Assembly (NCBI GenBank): GCA_900553525.1
Contig: USDZ01000076.1
Span: 1 to 7,823, forward strand
Direction: 5' to 3'
Length of the DNA: 7,823 nucleotides
Source: an uncultured Oscillospiraceae bacterium
Lineage (GTDB): Bacteria; Bacillota; Clostridia; Oscillospirales; Acutalibacteraceae
The notes below the pieces were generated by a model that saw only the letters and a program-made list of their open reading frames with translations, was not told the origin of the DNA and ran no database searches. A program made the position numbers and the translations under genes. Shown here piece by piece: positions 1-5,725 of the stretch. Every line of letters begins with the position of its first letter. Within the stretch, counting starts at the first letter, position 1.

Positions 1-921
1 GAGGTGAAATTCACCCACGACGTGGTGGGTGACGAGGCCCATGCCCTGGCCGCCGCCCTGAAGCCGGGCGAGATTCTGCTGATCGAAAACGTCCGCTTCT
101 TCAAGGCGGAAACCAAAAACGACCCGGAATTTGCGAAAAAGCTGGCCAGTCTTGCCGACATCTATGTTAACGACGCGTTCGGCACCGCCCACCGCGCCCA
201 TGCTTCCACTGCCGGTGTGGCGGATTACCTGCCTGCGGTGTGCGGCTATCTGATCCGCAAGGAAATCACCATCATGGGCGGTGCGCTCTCGGATCCCAAG
301 CGCCCCTTTGTCGCCATTCTCGGCGGCGCGAAGGTCTCCGATAAAATCGGCGTCATCACCAACCTGATTGACAAGGTGGATACTCTCATCATCGGCGGCG
401 CGATGGCGTATACCTTCAAGGCCGCCCAGGGCTTTTCCATCGGCTCTTCGAAATTTGAGGAGGATAAGGTGGAACTGGCCCGCGACATCCTCAAAAAAGC
501 GGAGGATAAAGGGGTCAAATTCCTGCTTCCGGTGGACAATCTGTGCGCCGACGCCTTTGATGCGGGCGCTAACACCAAGGTGTTTGAAGGGAATATCGAC
601 GACGGCTGGATGGGTCTGGACATCGGCCCCAAAACCCAGGCCCTCTTCGCCGACGCGGTGAAGGGCGCTGGCACCGTGATCTGGAACGGCCCGATGGGCG
701 TGTTTGAAATGGCGCCTTTCGCGGGCGGTACCATCGCTGTGGCCAAGGCGATCGCAGAATCCGGCGCCATCTCCATCATCGGCGGCGGCGATTCCGCTGC
801 GGCGGTGGAGCAGCTCGGTTTCGCCGACAAGATGACCCATATCTCTACGGGCGGCGGCGCTTCCCTCGAATTCCTCGAGGGGCTTGAGCTCCCCGGCATC
901 GCCTGCCTTAATGACAAATAA
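1..921 (+). CDS. pgk: Phosphoglycerate kinase, 5'-truncated by the window edge
   Basis: The enzyme transfers the acyl phosphate of 1,3-bisphosphoglycerate to ADP in cytoplasmic glycolysis. The frame is open from base 1, so the gene begins outside the window. About 306 residues are present against a usual length near 395, so roughly the first 90 residues of the substrate-binding domain are missing. Visible family blocks are LIENVRF, the VNDAFGTAHRAHAST segment, GGAKVSDKIGV, the nucleotide-binding IWNGPMGVFE, GGGDSAAAVEQ and the C-terminal STGGGASLEFLEG. All expected C-terminal-domain motifs are intact and there is no frameshift. The GTG at position 4 falls inside the protein and is not a start. 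It is followed by tpiA in the same direction, as in many Firmicutes glycolytic operons. The assignment is essentially certain from the motifs; the start cannot be seen. Confidence 0.97.
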   Translation, partial: EVKFTHDVVGDEAHALAAALKPGEILLIENVRFFKAETKNDPEFAKKLASLADIYVNDAFGTAHRAHASTAGVADYLPAVCGYLIRKEITIMGGALSDPKRPFVAILGGAKVSDKIGVITNLIDKVDTLIIGGAMAYTFKAAQGFSIGSSKFEEDKVELARDILKKAEDKGVKFLLPVDNLCADAFDAGANTKVFEGNIDDGWMGLDIGPKTQALFADAVKGAGTVIWNGPMGVFEMAPFAGGTIAVAKAIAESGAISIIGGGDSAAAVEQLGFADKMTHISTGGGASLEFLEGLELPGIACLNDK

Positions 922-925
922 AAAA

Positions 926-963
926 AGAAGCAGGGGGACAGACATACGCTGTCCCCTTCTTTC
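926..963 (+). terminator. Weak hairpin between pgk and tpiA (attenuator or partial terminator)
   Basis: GGGGACAG (934-941) and CTGTCCCC (949-956) form a perfect 8-bp stem around a 7-base loop. The downstream arm runs into TTCTTTC, which is pyrimidine-rich but not a clean U-run. AGAA upstream could add pairs across a short bulge. It begins only about five bases after the pgk stop. It may reduce read-through into tpiA or mark a processing site; full termination seems unlikely because I see no obvious promoter before tpiA. Confidence 0.45.
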
Positions 964-991
964 ACATTATTAGAAAAGGAAGAGTGTCGTC

Positions 992-1756
992 ATGCGTCAT
1001 TACGTTATCGCCGGAAACTGGAAAATGAATAAAAATCCCGCCGAGGCCGCCGCGCTCATTGAGGAGATCAAGCCCTTGGTGAAGGATGCCTCCTGCGGCG
1101 TTATTGTCGGCGTGCCTTTCGTCGATCTGCCCGCCGCTCTGGAGGCCGTCAAGGGTTCGAATATCGGTGTCGCCGCCCAGAACTGCCACTGGGAGAAATC
1201 CGGGGCGTATACTGGTGAAGTTTCGGCCGATATGCTCGCCTCGATGGGGGTGGGCACCGTTATTCTCGGCCACAGCGAGCGGCGTACCTATTTCGGGGAA
1301 ACCGACGTTACGGTGCAAAAACGGGTGCGTGCCGCTCTGGACACCGGGCTGACCGTGATCCTCTGCGTGGGCGAGACCCTCGAGCAACGGGAACAGGGCG
1401 TCACCGGCGAAGTGGTTGCCCTTCAGACCAAAATCGCTTTGATGGGCGTTTCGAAGGAGGAACTCGCCCGGATCATCATCGCATATGAGCCGGTCTGGGC
1501 CATCGGCACCGGCCGCACCGCCACCGCCGAGCAGGCCAACGAGGTCTGCGCTCTGATCCGCAACACCATCGCCTCGCTGTACGGCTGGGACTGCGCCGAC
1601 GACGTGGTGATCCAGTACGGTGGTTCCATGAATGCCGGCAACGCCGCCGACCTGCTTGCGCAGCCCGATGTTTTCGGTGGGCTTATCGGGGGTGCGTCCC
1701 TGAAACCGGCCGACTTTGCCGCCATCGTGGAGGCCGCCTGCAAAGCAGCAAAATAA
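992..1756 (+). CDS. tpiA: Triosephosphate isomerase
   Basis: It interconverts dihydroxyacetone phosphate and glyceraldehyde 3-phosphate in the cytoplasm. The 254-residue product has the usual bacterial length. Catalytic landmarks are all present: Asn9 and Lys11 in AGNWKMNK, the electrophile His94 in GHSERR, and the base Glu166 in AYEPVWAIGTGRTA, which leads into the phosphate-gripping loop 6. The phosphate-binding QYGGSMNAGNA and GGLIGGASL motifs follow near the C-terminus. The ATG start is supported by AAAGGAAGAG (975-984) seven bases upstream and by the correct beginning MRHYVIAGNWKMN. It lies about 70 bp after pgk and 27 bp before the AIM24-type gene, so it is probably co-transcribed with both. 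Nothing is unusual in the sequence. Confidence 0.98.
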   Translation: MRHYVIAGNWKMNKNPAEAAALIEEIKPLVKDASCGVIVGVPFVDLPAALEAVKGSNIGVAAQNCHWEKSGAYTGEVSADMLASMGVGTVILGHSERRTYFGETDVTVQKRVRAALDTGLTVILCVGETLEQREQGVTGEVVALQTKIALMGVSKEELARIIIAYEPVWAIGTGRTATAEQANEVCALIRNTIASLYGWDCADDVVIQYGGSMNAGNAADLLAQPDVFGGLIGGASLKPADFAAIVEAACKAAK

Positions 1757-1783
1757 AATTTTTAAAGGAAAGGCGGACGGGGT

Positions 1784-2455
1784 ATGCAATACAGCATTCA
1801 GGGGGATAATTTACCCGTGGTGATCTGCACGCTCGGACAGGGCGAACAGATGCTCACCGAAAAAGGGGCCATGAGCTGGATGACCTCGAACATTTCGATG
1901 GAAACCTCCATGAACGGGGGCCTGGGCCGGGCGTTCGGCCGGGCGTTCAGCGGGGAATCGATGTTTATGAACATCTTTACCTGCACCTCCGGCGAAGGGA
2001 TGATCGCATTTGCCTCCAGTTTTCCCGGCCGGATCCTGCCGCTGGCCGTGACCCCCTCCTCGTCTATCGTCGTGCAGAAGACCGCATTCCTCGCGGCTGA
2101 GATGGGGGTGGAGCTTCACACCCATTTCACCAAAAAGCTGGGCGTCGGCTTCTTCGGCGGAGAAGGCTTCATCATGCAGCGGCTGTCGGGACAGGGAACC
2201 GCGTTTTTGGAACTGGACGGCCATGTGGTGGAATACGACCTCCAGCCCGGGCAGTCCCTTTTGATCGACACCGGCCTGCTCGCCGCCATGACCGACACCG
2301 TCCAGCTGACGGTGGAGGCGGTCAAGGGGGTCAAGAATATGGTTCTCGGCGGTGAAGGGCTGTTCAATACGCGGGTGACCGGGCCGGGCCATATCTGGCT
2401 GCAAACCATGCCCTTCTCCCGCCTGGCCGGCATGCTGGCAGTGGGAAAACGCTGA
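1784..2455 (+). CDS. AIM24/TIGR00266-family protein of unknown function
   Basis: The 223-residue product matches the compact bacterial form of the AIM24 (TIGR00266, formerly DUF124) family. I recognise the family from the EKGAMSWMTSNI opening block, the Gly-rich GGLGRAFGRAFSGESMFMNIFTC segment at about residues 45-68, the SFPGRILPLAV block and the C-terminal AMTDTVQLTVEAVKGVKNMVLGGEGLFNTRVTGPGHIWLQTMP. The fold known for the family is a double beta-sandwich. The biochemical role in bacteria is not established; the yeast relative is a mitochondrial inner-membrane protein. No signal peptide or membrane helix is visible, so a cytoplasmic location is likely. The ATG is preceded by AAAGGAAAGG (1764-1773). 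Its place between tpiA and gpmI with short gaps suggests co-expression with glycolysis, but gives no direct clue to function. Confidence 0.88.
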   Translation: MQYSIQGDNLPVVICTLGQGEQMLTEKGAMSWMTSNISMETSMNGGLGRAFGRAFSGESMFMNIFTCTSGEGMIAFASSFPGRILPLAVTPSSSIVVQKTAFLAAEMGVELHTHFTKKLGVGFFGGEGFIMQRLSGQGTAFLELDGHVVEYDLQPGQSLLIDTGLLAAMTDTVQLTVEAVKGVKNMVLGGEGLFNTRVTGPGHIWLQTMPFSRLAGMLAVGKR

Positions 2456-2496
2456 CGCATTCAACTTATTGGACGTATCGGAAAGGCTGAAAACGT

Positions 2497-4044
2497 ATGA
2501 AAAAACCCTTGGTGCTTATCATTATGGACGGATTCGGAATCAATCCCGATTCCTACGGTAATGCCATAAAGGCTGCCAAAACCCCTAACCTGACCCGTTT
2601 GTTTGAAGAAAATCCCTGCACCGCCATCGGCGCGTCGGGGATGGACGTGGGACTGCCCGACGGGCAGATGGGCAACAGCGAGGTCGGGCATACCAACATC
2701 GGCGCGGGCCGGGTGGTGTATCAGGAACTCACCCGGATCACCAAATCCATTCAGGACGGCGATTTTTTTGAAAATCCCGTCCTGCTGGATGCCATGCGGA
2801 ACGCCGCGCGGCCCGGCGCGGCCCTGCATCTGGTGGGGCTGCTGTCCGACGGCGGCGTCCACAGCCACAACTCCCATCTGTACGGGTTGCTGGAGATGGC
2901 CAAGCGGCAGGGCGTGCCGCAGGTCTTCGTCCACTGCCTGATGGACGGCCGGGACGTTCCCCCTACCTCCGGCAAAGGCTTTATTGAGGAACTGCAGGCC
3001 GAGATGGCCCGGATCGGCATCGGCCGGATCGCCACCGTGATGGGCCGGTACTATGCGATGGACCGGGACAACCGGTGGGAGCGGGTGGAAAAGGCCTACG
3101 CCGCCATGGTATACGGCGAAGGGGTGCAGAATCCCGATCCCGCCGACGTGATGGCCCAATCCTACGCTGCCGACGTCACCGACGAATTCGTCGTGCCCGC
3201 GGTCTGCGATGCGGATGGACGGGTCAAGGCGGGAGACAGCGTGGTCTTCTTCAACTTCCGTCCCGACCGGGCACGGGAACTCACCCGCACTTTTGTGGAT
3301 CCGGATTTCTCCGGTTTCGCCCGCCGGGATGGCTTCTTCCCCTTGACCTATGTCTGCATGACCCAGTATGATGCCGAAATGCCGAACGTACAGGTGGCGT
3401 TCAAGCCCCAGTCTCTTCACAACACGTTCGGGGAGACGGTCAGCCGCTGCGGCCTGACCCAGCTCCGCATCGCGGAAACCGAAAAATACGCCCATGTGAC
3501 CTTCTTCTTCAACGGCGGGGTGGAAACCGAGTTTGAAGGGGAGGACCGGGCGCTGATCCCCTCACCCAAAGTGGCGACCTATGACCTTCAGCCCGAGATG
3601 AGCGCCTATCTCGTCTGCGATGAAGTGGTCAAACGAATCGAGAGCGGCCGGTATGACGTTGTGATCCTCAATTACGCCAACTGCGATATGGTGGGGCATA
3701 CCGGCGTATTCGACGCCGCGGTGAAAGCCGTGGAAGCGGTGGATACCTGCGTGGGCCGGACGGTGGACGCGGTCCGGAAAATGGGCGGGATCGCCCTGAT
3801 TACCGCCGATCACGGCAACGCGGACAAGATGCTGGAACCCGACGGCTCCCCCTTCACCGCCCACACCACCAACTTGGTGCCCTTCTGTGTCGTGGGCGCT
3901 CCCTGCACCCTGCGGGAAGGCGGGCGGCTGTGCGATATCGCGCCGACCATGCTCCGGTTCCTTGGAATCGACCAGCCCGCTGAAATGGACGGCAAGAGCC
4001 TGGCGGAGATCCTGGAGCCGGTCAATCCTGCCACGCCGGGCTGA
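2497..4044 (+). CDS. gpmI: 2,3-bisphosphoglycerate-independent phosphoglycerate mutase
   Basis: It interconverts 3- and 2-phosphoglycerate through a phosphoserine intermediate, using two metal ions (usually Mn2+). The 515-residue length is typical of the family. The alkaline-phosphatase-type metal site is visible as MDGFG (Asp11), the nucleophile Ser61 in QMGNSEVGHTNIGAGR, NCDMVGHTG (Asp397, His401), TADHGNADK (Asp438, His439) and His456 in AHTTNLVP. The inserted phosphotransferase domain carries HCLMDGRDVPPTSG and NFRPDRARELT, which bind substrate. The ATG has CGGAAAGG (2479-2486) ten bases upstream, and the protein starts directly with the expected beta strand. It is the last gene of the cluster, 41 bp after the AIM24-type gene, and a strong terminator follows about 75 bp downstream. 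Confidence 0.98.
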   Translation: MKKPLVLIIMDGFGINPDSYGNAIKAAKTPNLTRLFEENPCTAIGASGMDVGLPDGQMGNSEVGHTNIGAGRVVYQELTRITKSIQDGDFFENPVLLDAMRNAARPGAALHLVGLLSDGGVHSHNSHLYGLLEMAKRQGVPQVFVHCLMDGRDVPPTSGKGFIEELQAEMARIGIGRIATVMGRYYAMDRDNRWERVEKAYAAMVYGEGVQNPDPADVMAQSYAADVTDEFVVPAVCDADGRVKAGDSVVFFNFRPDRARELTRTFVDPDFSGFARRDGFFPLTYVCMTQYDAEMPNVQVAFKPQSLHNTFGETVSRCGLTQLRIAETEKYAHVTFFFNGGVETEFEGEDRALIPSPKVATYDLQPEMSAYLVCDEVVKRIESGRYDVVILNYANCDMVGHTGVFDAAVKAVEAVDTCVGRTVDAVRKMGGIALITADHGNADKMLEPDGSPFTAHTTNLVPFCVVGAPCTLREGGRLCDIAPTMLRFLGIDQPAEMDGKSLAEILEPVNPATPG

Positions 4045-4120
4045 CCCGGCCGGATCCCAAGGCGGGCTGTACGCTCCAATCCAAAACAAGCGGATGCGGA
4101 GCCGGGTGAAAGGAAATAAT

Positions 4121-4163
4121 AAACTCCGAGAGAGCCGTCCTCTGGCTCTCTCGGAGTTTTATT
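4121..4163. terminator. Strong bidirectional intrinsic terminator after gpmI
   Basis: Arms 4121-4136 and 4144-4159 are perfect 16-bp inverted repeats around the 7-base loop GTCCTCT. On the + strand the stem ends in TTTTATT. On the - strand it ends in TTTATTATTT, so it can also stop transcripts arriving from the - strand gene remnant at 4190-4483. It closes the glycolytic cluster. Confidence 0.93.
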
Positions 4164-4189
4164 GCGGCCTCCCCGCGCGGGCTTCCCTA

Positions 4190-4483
4190 TTAGGGCAGAC
4201 GGATGGGGATTTCAAACGGCCCTTGTATCTCGACGGGCGTTGTCTCGGTGTGGAACAGGCCGGTCTTCTTTTCCAGGTATGTGACCGACGGGATCACCAG
4301 CGTATAATCGGTCCCGGTCAATTCCTCCGCGGCAAAGCGGGCATGATGATAAAACAGCAGAATCGCGTCCTCCAGATGGGCCTTGTCGGACGTTTCGTAG
4401 AACCGGCCGCCGAGGTCGGCGACAATATTCCCGGCCGCGTCCACAAGATAGACATCCGATTCGGCGAAGCCGTTGAGACGCTC
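4190..4483 (-). pseudogene. 3' remnant of an unrecognised gene, cut off at a dispersed repeat
   Basis: On the - strand a protein-like frame runs from the edge of the repeat (4483) to TAA at 4190-4192, about 97 residues. It reads ERLNGFAESDVYLVDAAG, then GRFYETSDKAHLEDAILLFY, and ends TPVEIQGPFEIPIRLP. The only usable start in frame is GTG at 4442-4444, which has no obvious ribosome site and discards plausible coding sequence upstream. The frame continues into the repeat without a start until TAG at 4574-4576. I therefore read it as a gene that lost its 5' part where the repeat copy joins. The composition, with beta-rich Thr/Tyr/Val stretches, suggests an extracytoplasmic C-terminal domain, but I do not recognise the family. 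A short intact gene starting at 4444 is the alternative. Confidence 0.5.
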
Positions 4484-4586
4484 GGAGGTGGCGGGGCAAG
4501 AGCGGGCAGGCCGAAAGCCCGCAGCGCAAGTTCCGCTTTCTTCTGTCTGGCATACGGGATCCGGGACGGATTCCTATTTATTCTGG
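4484..4586 (-). repeat. Dispersed direct repeat, copy A
   Basis: Bases 4484-4558 match 5341-5415 at 72 of 75 positions (differences at 4499, 4510 and 4551), and weaker similarity continues to about 4586. The repeat contains a 6-bp stem GCGGGC/GCCCGC (4502-4507 with 4517-4522); one of the three differences falls in its loop and none in the stem. On the - strand it begins at the very end of the 80-residue membrane gene, whose stop codon lies inside the weaker part, and it ends exactly where the damaged gene fragment resumes. Confidence 0.85.
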
Positions 4587-4820
4587 ATGCTCCTCGTCCG
4601 ACGGTTCCATATCATCCGATAGGTCCATTTCGTCCTGTGTTTTAAGGAGAGAGGAACGGAGACGGGCGATAGCAAACCAGAGGACGCCGCTCAGATAGAG
4701 GATGGCGTAGAGTACAGCCATGATGTAGGAAGCGTCCGGAGGTGCGAGACGACTTCCAAAACCGCACAGTACTATACCGACGGCCACCACGGCGACTGCT
4801 TGGAGAAGATGTTTCCACAC
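4578..4820 (-). CDS. Small two-helix membrane protein, function unknown
   Basis: The 80-residue product has two hydrophobic segments, about residues 5-22 (LLQAVAVVAVGIVLCGFGS) and 32-53 (YIMAVLYAILYLSGVLWFAIA). They are separated by a short turn with Pro-Pro-Asp and followed by basic residues (ARLRSS) and a very acidic tail (DEMDLSDDMEPSDEEHPE). The basic residues after helix 2 suggest that both ends are cytoplasmic. The start is GTG at 4818-4820, chosen because GAGGG lies six bases upstream and the only nearby ATG is followed by a stop after five codons. I do not recognise a family. The stop codon lies in the weakly conserved edge of repeat copy A, so the native C-terminus may have been altered. 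It could be a genuine small membrane gene or the remainder of a larger one. Confidence 0.6.
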   Translation of the reverse strand: MWKHLLQAVAVVAVGIVLCGFGSRLAPPDASYIMAVLYAILYLSGVLWFAIARLRSSLLKTQDEMDLSDDMEPSDEEHPE

Positions 4821-4882
4821 AGAAATCCCTCGCTTATCTTTCAGGATTCATGAGAATCGTGCCGGTTAGGATCGTACGAAAA

Positions 4883-4911
4883 GTAACAGAGACTTGAATA
4901 GGTGGTATAAT
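4883..4911 (+). promoter_or_regulatory. SigA-type promoter with extended -10
   Basis: A consensus TATAAT (4906-4911) is preceded by TGG, giving an extended -10, and by GTAACA (4883-4888, four of six matches to the -35 consensus) with a 17-bp spacer. The predicted start is near 4918. It points into the AT-rich stretch carrying the 27-codon ORF. A small stem CTGGT/ACCAG (4942-4946 with 4952-4956) lies in the leader. Confidence 0.6.
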
Positions 4912-4979
4912 CATCAAGCCACGCTCCGGTTATGGTTACACCTGGTATCCCACCAGTACTCCATGAAAAGGAGGGCTGT

Positions 4980-5063
4980 ATGTTAAAGACCGACTTGTTT
5001 TCGAGGGCAAACAAATTTTACAGACATATTAATATTAATATATATATTATAAATTTATTATAA
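4980..5063 (+). CDS. Possible 27-residue peptide with strong ribosome site
   Basis: ATG at 4980 opens a 27-codon frame (MLKTDLFSRANKFYRHININ, then IYIINLL) ending in TAA at 5061-5063. AAAAGGAGGG (4966-4975) lies four bases upstream, one of the strongest Shine-Dalgarno matches in the window, although the spacing is slightly tight. A good promoter sits about 70 bp before the start. The second half is encoded by the AT-only tract, so its Ile/Asn-rich end simply reflects base composition. It resembles no family I know. It may be a real small peptide, the start of a gene whose remainder was replaced by AT-rich DNA, or a leader. The initiation signals are convincing; the protein itself is not. Confidence 0.35.
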   Translation: MLKTDLFSRANKFYRHININIYIINLL

Positions 5064-5067
5064 TATA
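5026..5067. repeat. AT-only 42-bp tract with a 10-bp inverted repeat
   Basis: There is no G or C from 5026 to 5067, in a window that is otherwise GC-rich. Within it, TATATTATAA (5043-5052) and TTATAATATA (5058-5067) form a perfect inverted repeat around ATTTA. Such a tract is bendable and easily melted. It might be a recombination or insertion scar, an H-NS-like protein target, or chance; nothing in the sequence decides between these. Confidence 0.6.
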
Positions 5068-5077
5068 CAAATCCTCT

Positions 5078-5197
5078 TTAGTCAACAAACTGTTTTATAT
5101 AGCTCCAAAATTGTACAGGATATGATGGGGGATCTCTCCCCGGCTTCAGCATGTAAAAAGCTTCCGTTTTCATTTGGTTTTCTGGCGGAAAATCCAT
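5078..5197 (-). other. Low-confidence 39-codon ORF, possible gene relic
   Basis: The - strand frame from ATG (5195-5197) to TAA (5078-5080) encodes MDFPPENQMKTEAFYMLKPG followed by RDPPSYPVQFWSYIKQFVD. The frame is open farther upstream, reading AAPRFAYHKFYE before the ATG, back to a TGA near 5265. The amino-acid composition is protein-like (aromatic residues, balanced charge) but no Shine-Dalgarno site precedes the ATG. I think it is the end of a decayed coding sequence or a translated piece of a dispersed element. I do not recognise it. Confidence 0.25.
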
Positions 5198-5220
5198 TTC
5201 GTAAAATTTATGATAGGCGA

Positions 5221-5236
5221 AGCGCGGCGCCGCGCT
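5221..5236. repeat. Perfect 16-bp GC palindrome
   Basis: AGCGCGGCGCCGCGCT reads identically on both strands. It has no loop and no adjacent U-run, so it is not a terminator. It sits inside the relic-like stretch between the two direct repeats and could be a protein-binding or recombination site. Confidence 0.5.
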
Positions 5237-5287
5237 ATACAAATCCGGCAGGCGGGCCGTACATCACGGCATACAAAGGACTTTTTA

Positions 5288-5334
5288 GGGAGTTGTCGCA
5301 AAAGGATTCATTTTGCGACAGCCCCTCCTTTTTT
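5288..5334 (+). terminator. Terminator-like hairpin with T-run
   Basis: Arms 5288-5303 and 5311-5326 pair over 16 positions around the loop GGATTCA. There are ten perfect central pairs (TGTCGCAAAA with TTTTGCGACA), then four outer pairs plus two G-T wobbles with one A-C mismatch within the stem as a whole. TTTTTT at 5329-5334 follows on the + strand, giving an intrinsic-terminator layout for transcription from the 4906 promoter. On the - strand there is no U-run, and the stop codon of the Cys-rich gene lies in the loop. Confidence 0.65.
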
Positions 5335-5631
5335 GACCAAGGAGGTGGCGGGGCAGGAGCGGGCAGACCGAAAGCCCGCAGCGCAAGTTCCGCTTTCTTC
5401 TGTCTGGTATACGGGTTCCGAGGCGGTTTCCTCTTTTCTGCCCGCTTCCCCGCCCGGCGGAGATTCCTGAGCCGTCTCCCGTCGGACAAAATGCCCGCAC
5501 GCCGGCGTTGTGTCCTTCCGCCGCTTGAGCCGGGGATAGACACAGTGGCCGTCCCCGATTGGCTGGTAACGATTGCCCCGCTTGATGTAGTGCCGCCGAA
5601 AATGGCGGCAGTCCTGGCAAGTTCTGTCCAT
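5308..5631 (-). CDS. Cys-rich small protein with a repeat-encoded tail
   Basis: The 107-residue frame starts at ATG 5629-5631, supported by AAAGGGGTGG just upstream and by a promoter; the frame is open farther back but without such signals. The first 51 residues look like a conserved small domain. Four cysteines (5, 8, 30 and 45, spaced C-x2-C-x21-C-x14-C) together with His10 and His14 suggest a zinc-binding fold, and the domain is rich in Arg and Lys (CQDCRHFRRHYIKRGNRY). From about residue 65 to 97 the protein is encoded by repeat copy B, and it ends in the loop of the adjacent hairpin. The true C-terminus was therefore probably replaced or extended by the repeat. The gene is divergent from the XRE-type regulator with 94 bp between the starts. 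The function is unknown to me; nucleic-acid binding is a guess from the basic, Cys-rich character. Confidence 0.6.
   Translation of the reverse strand: MDRTCQDCRHFRRHYIKRGNRYQPIGDGHCVYPRLKRRKDTTPACGHFVRRETAQESPPGGEAGRKEETASEPVYQTEESGTCAAGFRSARSCPATSLVKKGGAVAK
5341..5440 (-). repeat. Dispersed direct repeat, copy B
   Basis: This copy is in the same orientation as the one at 4484-4586, with identity at 72 of the first 75 bases and weaker matching to about 5440. The internal stem GCGGGC/GCCCGC (5359-5364 with 5374-5379) is preserved. Read on the - strand, both copies are open in the same frame over about 30 codons (QTEESGTCAAGFR is common to both). Here that frame forms the tail of the Cys-rich protein. 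Confidence 0.85.
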
Positions 5632-5651
5632 CGACAACCACCCCTTTGATA

Positions 5652-5680
5652 ATTTTAACCTGCTACAGATTAAAACGCAA
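5652..5680 (-). promoter_or_regulatory. Promoter of the Cys-rich gene
   Basis: Read on the - strand, TTGCGT (5675-5680) and TAAAAT (5652-5657) are separated by exactly 17 bases. Each hexamer is close to the SigA consensus. The promoter lies about 20 bp before the start at 5631 and back-to-back with the regulator's promoter region. Confidence 0.6.
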
Positions 5681-5689
5681 GGTTTGGAT

Positions 5690-5706
5690 AGTATTTGAGA
5701 TATACT
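5690..5706 (+). promoter_or_regulatory. -10 element and possible operator of the XRE-type gene
   Basis: TATACT (5701-5706) is a five-of-six -10 match about 20 bp before the regulator's start; no good -35 is seen. AGTAT (5690-5694) and ATACT (5702-5706) form a short inverted repeat overlapping it, a suitable place for autoregulation. The symmetry is short, so the operator call is tentative. Confidence 0.35.
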
Positions 5707-5725
5707 TTCACACAGAGGTGATACG

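Noticed and set aside
2461..3495. Minus-strand frame of 344 codons opposite gpmI
   Set aside because: The + strand gene has all catalytic motifs; the antisense frame is a His/Gly/Pro-rich shadow typical of GC-rich codon bias.
4212..4553. Minus-strand frame of 113 codons starting with ATG inside repeat copy A
   Set aside because: It is out of frame with the protein-like remnant at 4190-4483 and is Arg/Cys-rich, as expected for a shifted frame in GC-rich DNA; no ribosome site was seen.
4484..5440. CRISPR array or transposon with terminal inverted repeats
   Set aside because: There are only two direct copies 857 bp apart, with no regular spacers, no terminal inverted repeats found at the outer edges and no transposase gene between them.
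5122..5649. Long + strand frame of 175 codons across repeat copy B
   Set aside because: It lies opposite the Cys-rich gene, crosses the terminator-like hairpin and the repeat, has no ribosome site at its ATG and low-complexity Arg/Pro content, and is best read as a shadow frame.
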